DNA from: Proteles cristata cristata
Lineage: Eukaryota; Chordata; Mammalia; Carnivora; Hyaenidae
Assembly (NCBI GenBank): GCA_017311185.1
Contig: JAESUZ010002712.1
Span: 22,947 to 86,946, forward strand
Length of the DNA stretch: 64,000 bases
Reading direction: 5' to 3'
The notes under the pieces were generated by a model that was given only the letters and a program-made list of their open reading frames with translations, ran no database searches and was not told the DNA's origin. Positions within the stretch are counted from its first letter, which is position 1. Each line of letters begins with the position of its first letter. The position numbers and the translations under genes are program-made. Below, one piece after another: positions 59,493 to 64,000 of this stretch.

Positions 59493-59934
59493 TCAAGAAG
59501 GGCCATCTCCACAAGAGATGATCCAAGTAGGGGCCTGAGCACTTGCTCCCATGCAGAAGACAGGCTCGGCTCTTTCCACCAGGTCCTCCTCTCAGGAACC
59601 ATTCCCACCACCCCTGGAAATTACAGCCTGAAGCCACTTTCTCATTTCTAGCCCTTCCCCCAGGCCCTGCCAATCTCTCTGTCTCACAGGAAGAGCAGCT
59701 GGTGGTGCCCCTCTCTGGCTCTCAGCCCAGGCCATGAGCCAGCAACATCCCAGGGTGACCTAGAGGCTCCCACACAGGCTGGTCTGGACTCCACCTACGG
59801 CTCCACAATGAATAACGCAACTCACATTTTCTGCTCAGATCACCACATCCAAACAAATTCCATTTGAGTTTGGTTTTAGGTCTTACGGATATTGCAATGC
59901 ATGTCTGGGCTTGTGCCTTTCTGCCACTTTCAGT

Positions 59935-60780
59935 CAGTAAATATTTACTGAATGCCTTCCAAATGCCAGGCGGCACTGGGGCTCTCATATTCTGTGAGCC
60001 AGGGTTCCTGTGCTCACAGAGCTCATGGACTAACAGAGGAAGGCATGTAAGTAAACAATCAGAACACTGTACAATGAATACCAAAATGATAAACAGATGG
60101 GGTTGGGTCAGCACATAAGAAGGGTACCTAACTCAGACTCGGGCTACAGAAGGCTTCCAGGATTATGCTTAAGCTCAGGCCTACAGGATGAATGGTGAGG
60201 ACAGAGAGAAAGAACAGTCTACGAAGACAGAAGCATCAAATGCAAAACCAGGAGTCTGCTTGCGGTTCATTCAAGGAAGTCAAACCAATTCAAAAACGTA
60301 ATCAATTTTAATAAATTTCAAAAGCCAAAAAAAGGGGGGGAGGGTAGGGAGGGGCAATTCAATATGGCAGTAATAGCACTGTGTGCATGTATGTGTCTGC
60401 ACACGCACATACACGTGCTGGGGGGGGTGAGGTAAGGCTGGAGACGTGCAGAAGCCCGATGATAAAGGGCTTTTTTTTTTTTAATGTTTTATTTATTTCT
60501 GAGAGAGAGACAGCGTGAGCAGGGAGGGTCAGAGAGAGGGAGATACAGAATCTGAAGCAGGCTCCAGGCTCTGAGCTAGCTGTCAGCAGAGTCCTACATG
60601 GGGCTCGAACCCACGAATCGTGAGATCATGACCCGAGCCAAAGTCGGACGCTTAACCAACTGAGCCACCCAGGTGTCCCAATAAAGGGCTTTTTAGGCCT
60701 AGTAAGAGGTTTGGACTTTATCTCAAGGGAGGTGAGGTACCACTGAACTGGCTTGAAGCACAGGAAGGACACATGAATAT
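59935..60780 (+). mobile_element. L2 LINE split by a felid SINE
   Basis: 'AGTAAATATTTACTGAATGC', 'TGCTCACAGAGCTCATGGAC', then after the SINE 'GAGGTTTGGACTTTATCTCA'. A GT/CA-rich patch lies at 60380-60420 and a G-run at 60421-60427. Confidence 0.65.
60470..60679 (-). mobile_element. Felid SINE (antisense) in SMC1A intron 19
   Basis: Reversed tail 'TTAATGTTTTATTTATTTCT', 'GAGCTAGCTGTCAGCA' variant, end 'GAGCCACCCAGGTGTCCC'. Duplication ATAAAGGGCTTTTT. Its orientation is sense relative to SMC1A. Confidence 0.95.
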
Positions 60781-62123
60781 ACACAAATGGATACATAAAC
60801 ATATACATTTTAGAAAAACCTTTCTAAAGATCTCTCTATAACGCTATGAAGTGGTCCCTTGGATATAAGTGAAATATGAAAAATATACAACAGAATGCCT
60901 TTTTTTCTAATCTAAGAGAAGGAATAGGAGTATCTCTGCATATAGATATATTTGTATTTTTAAAATACAAGAACAAAAAAAGGACAATCTAAAAACTAAT
61001 TAAAATGGTTACCACAGAGGAAGGGAGGTGAAGGGGACAGGAAAGAAAGCTAAACTTCTCCTCATGTACCTTATATTATGCTTTTGGTTTTAGAACCATA
61101 TGAAGATTTTACAGAATTGGAAAATTCAATCCAGATATGAAAACCACCAGGTAAAAAAGTTGTTGGGAACAAGACATTCACAATATACAAAGAATCACCC
61201 TAAAGATGACTACTTACTATCAATAACAGTAAGAAATCTGGGAATTGATACCTTAACCAAGGACCACAATTAACCATCGAGAATAGTGGGACATCCTCAC
61301 ATTACATGCCCCCTGGCGTGATGCAATACAGAGTACACAGCATCACCAACGAAAGGTTCTGGCCAAAAAATTACTTAAACCAAATCCATCAAGCCTCCAG
61401 ACTAGATCAAACTTCCAATTTATAGGAAACAACAAGGGTAGGTAGAACAAGTTAAGCAATAATGAAAGGAAACAAACATATCCATAATATATCCATTCAA
61501 GACAACACGTAGACTTCAAACAATCAATGTGCCTGTTCCACATTAAGAGAAACTAAAAAGAGATTAACCAAAAGCAATATGTGAACCTTGACTGAATCAC
61601 AGTTAGAAACAATTATAAAAAAAATGTAATATAGAATTGTGGTTATGGAGGAGAATCCCTTGTTCTTAGCTGGAGTATTTAGAGTTGAAGTCTGCAACTT
61701 CTTTCAAATGGTTCAGCAAAAACAAAAAGCATGTAGTACAGAGGGAGGGAATCAAGCAAGATGAGAGAGGGGAAAAGCTGGAAAATTATTCATTGGTGAG
61801 TATAAGGTGAAAGACATGAATATGCACTGTTCTTTCGATTTTTCTGTAGGTTCGAAAATTTTCAATGTAAAGTTGGAAAAAATAAATCAAAATGCTACAA
61901 TGAGCAACCCCTTAAAAATGGAAAACTAAACAAAGAAACATGACTATATATTAAGTTGATTAAATACTCAGAATTCTTTGAAATTACTTTAAAATACAGG
62001 AACATGTCATACATGTTCAATGAGCCATTAGCTTAATGGCAAAAAGGACCTCAAGGAAATCTTCAATAGCATTCAATAATCAAATTATTACTATGAGTAT
62101 CTCATTGATATTTTCAAACTATT

Positions 62124-62134
62124 ACATATATATA

Positions 62135-62180
<46 letters not shown>
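62124..62180. repeat. (TA)n microsatellite
   Basis: An uninterrupted AT run from about 62138 to 62178, preceded by TATATATAGAATATATATAT. Confidence 0.95.
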
Positions 62181-62183
<3 letters not shown>

Positions 62184-62449
62184 AGGATAAAGTAAATACG
62201 TTATTATGTTAGTGTTGCTAGGAAGCAAGATTTTTAGCAAGACTAACTGGAGAGACTCAAACATAAAACCAATGACGTTAAACTATGAAAATTACAATTT
62301 CAACTGAAGTATCAATGTGAACTCATGATACGTTTTTCTTTGAAAATAAAAATTGCATCTTGTAGCCTGGTCTACTGAAACGTTCTAGAAGCACTCAGCA
62401 ACCCAGCAGTCATGAGCACTCCAGTGCTCAGTTGGTGGTCGCTAAATAG

Positions 62450-63070
62450 CATTTCTCACAACAAGAAGTCAGAGCTTCTCAGAGAGAAATGGCTGATTAC
62501 AGATCTGGGGAAATGTAAAGGATGAACCTGGATATAACACCAGAAAGCAAGGAAGACATAAAAGTCTGTAACAGTTGTGTCAAAATGATTCAGAAGCCAA
62601 CTTGAACAGGTTCCCACTAGCCAAAAATTCAACAACTCGATCAATAAGAAGGATAACAACCACAACAGTGCAACACATCTAATGTGTTTAAATCCGTAAG
62701 TTCATAATGATCTGAAAACTCAGTGAACAAATCCTGATAATGCCAAAGAGCCAATTCATTATTTTATAAACTAGTAATGAAAGAAAAGAATCAAGCATAC
62801 ATATCCTGCCTTTTTTATACAAGCTGCATACCTAAGGGTAACCAAATAACTGATAAGAGGAACTCTCTCTTTACAGTATTCCAGCTAATAAAGAATTACA
62901 GAGTACGAAGATTACCATTTTGCAACCACAGACAAATTAATAAATCTAGACAATAACCGTGATGGTTGCAAACCATACAAAAAAGAATCACAACCAGACA
63001 TTACCAATCTCCTGATTAAAGTTAACAATACCACTTATGAAGTAGTCTTGACCAAAACAAACCCCTAAAC
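62450..63070 (+). mobile_element. Old L1-type 3' UTR, related to 28121-29285
   Basis: 'GAGAAATGGCTGATTACAGA', 'CAGAAGCCAACTTGAACAGG' and 'ATCTAATGTGTTTAAATCCG' parallel 'GAAATGGCTGATTCCAAGGC', 'GAGCCAGCTTGGAGGGCCTC' and 'TAATGTGTTATAACCCATTG' of the other copy. Confidence 0.6.
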
Positions 63071-63251
63071 TTGAATCTAATCAAACCCCTAGATCAGAGC
63101 TGTCCAGTATGGTAGCCATAAGCCACACATGACTGATTTTAATGGATGTTGACAGATTTAAAAACCAATATTCAATTTGGTTACTAGAAAACTTTCAAGT
63201 ATATCTGAATAAAGCCTGGGTATGTGGTTCTCCTTTTTCAATTATAAAGTT

Positions 63252-63299
63252 TTTTAAAAAAATTTTTTCAAATGTCTATCCATATTTGAGAGAGAAAAA

Positions 63300-63347
<48 letters not shown>

Positions 63348-63514
63348 GTGAGCAGGAGAGGGACAAAGAAAGAGGGAGACATAGAACCCGAAGCAGGTTC
63401 CAGACTCGGAGCCATCAGCACAGAGCTCAATGTGGGGTTCGATCCCACAAACCATGAGATCATGACCTGAGCTCAAGTCATACACCTAACCAACTGAGCC
63501 ACCCAGGCACCCCT
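63252..63514 (-). mobile_element. Felid SINE (antisense) with (AC)n expansion
   Basis: The reversed body 'GTGAGCAGGAGAGGGACAAA' and the end 'GAGCCACCCAGGCACCCC' are clear. A 23-unit AC run (63301-63346) lies inside the GA-rich tail. Confidence 0.92.
63301..63346. repeat. (AC)n microsatellite in a SINE tail
   Basis: About 23 pure AC units. Confidence 0.95.
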
Positions 63515-63811
63515 CAAATGTAAAGTTTAAGATAGCGAAATACAGATCAAGTATATCTCAGGAAAATTTAGCATCCACATTGAGATGTGCTGGAGCATAA
63601 ATAGATACTGTATTTTGAAGTCTTAGTACAAAGAGACTGTCAAATATCTCATCAATAACTTTTATATTGTTTACACATTGAAATAACTCCTTAAGATATA
63701 CTGGGTTGAGCAAAACACAGTAGTAAAATTAATTTTACTTTTTAAAAAACGACACATGTGGATCATACTGTATCTCTATTGAACAGCACTGATCTATGTC
63801 TACCCACTTTC

Positions 63812-64000
63812 TTTTTTTTTAATGTTTTTTTTGTTTTGTTTTGTTTTTTTATTTATTTCTAGGAGAGAGAGAGAGACAGCGTGAGCAGGGGAGGGTCAGA
63901 GAGAGAGGAGTCACAGACCGAAACAGGCTCCAGGCTCTGAGCTGGCAGTTAGCACAGAGCCCGACGCGGGGCTCGAACCCACGAACCGCGAGATCATGAC
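63812..64000 (-). mobile_element. Felid SINE (antisense), cut by the window end
   Basis: Reversed tail with TTTTGTTTTGTTTTG repeats, 'TTTCTAGGAGAGAGAGAGAG' variant, then 'CGAACCGCGAGATCATGAC' at the edge. The last about 40 bases are outside. Confidence 0.93.

Overview
This is mammalian nuclear DNA, almost certainly from a cat-family carnivore. About two dozen copies of the tRNA-derived felid SINE (SINEC_Fc type) are scattered on both strands. Carnivore L1 3' ends, MIR, L2, L3/CR1 and MaLR LTR remnants fill most of the rest. Two recognisable genes lie at the ends, both on the minus strand: the first coding exon of IQSEC2 (left) and the last six exons of SMC1A (right). From established knowledge these genes are neighbours in the same order and orientation on the human X chromosome (Xp11.22), so the window is the orthologous X-linked segment.

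Layout. 1-1150: CpG island holding IQSEC2 coding exon 1 (12-718), its 5' UTR and its promoter. 1.2-1.8 kb: a C-rich degenerate repeat on the shore of the island. 1.8-50.3 kb: an intergenic interval of about 48 kb, made mostly of interspersed repeats, with one processed pseudogene (RPSA, about 2772-3780, inserted in an L1). It also holds several nested transposon stacks, a small terminal-inverted-repeat element, microsatellites and one candidate CTCF site. I see no protein-coding gene in this interval. 50.3-56.3 kb: the long 3' UTR of SMC1A, delimited by a strong AATAAA plus GU-rich element near 50331. 56318-59468: SMC1A exons 20-25, all with GT-AG introns and consistent phases, encoding the C-terminal 242 residues. 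59469-64000: the 3' part of SMC1A intron 19, with L2, SINE and L1 remnants but no exon.

Function. IQSEC2 encodes a synaptic guanine-nucleotide exchange factor for ARF GTPases. SMC1A encodes a core ATPase subunit of cohesin; the window holds its signature motif, Walker B and D-loop. The two genes share no pathway and sit together by conserved synteny.

I found no new multi-gene system. The observations most worth a second look are the SMC1A 3'-end architecture, a retro-inserted sequence that splits a SINE with target-site duplication, the RPSA retrocopy inside an L1, a 108-bp element with perfect 10-bp terminal inverted repeats, and a CTCF-like motif between the two genes. Repeat family names are from memory of consensus sequences and were not verified by a database search.
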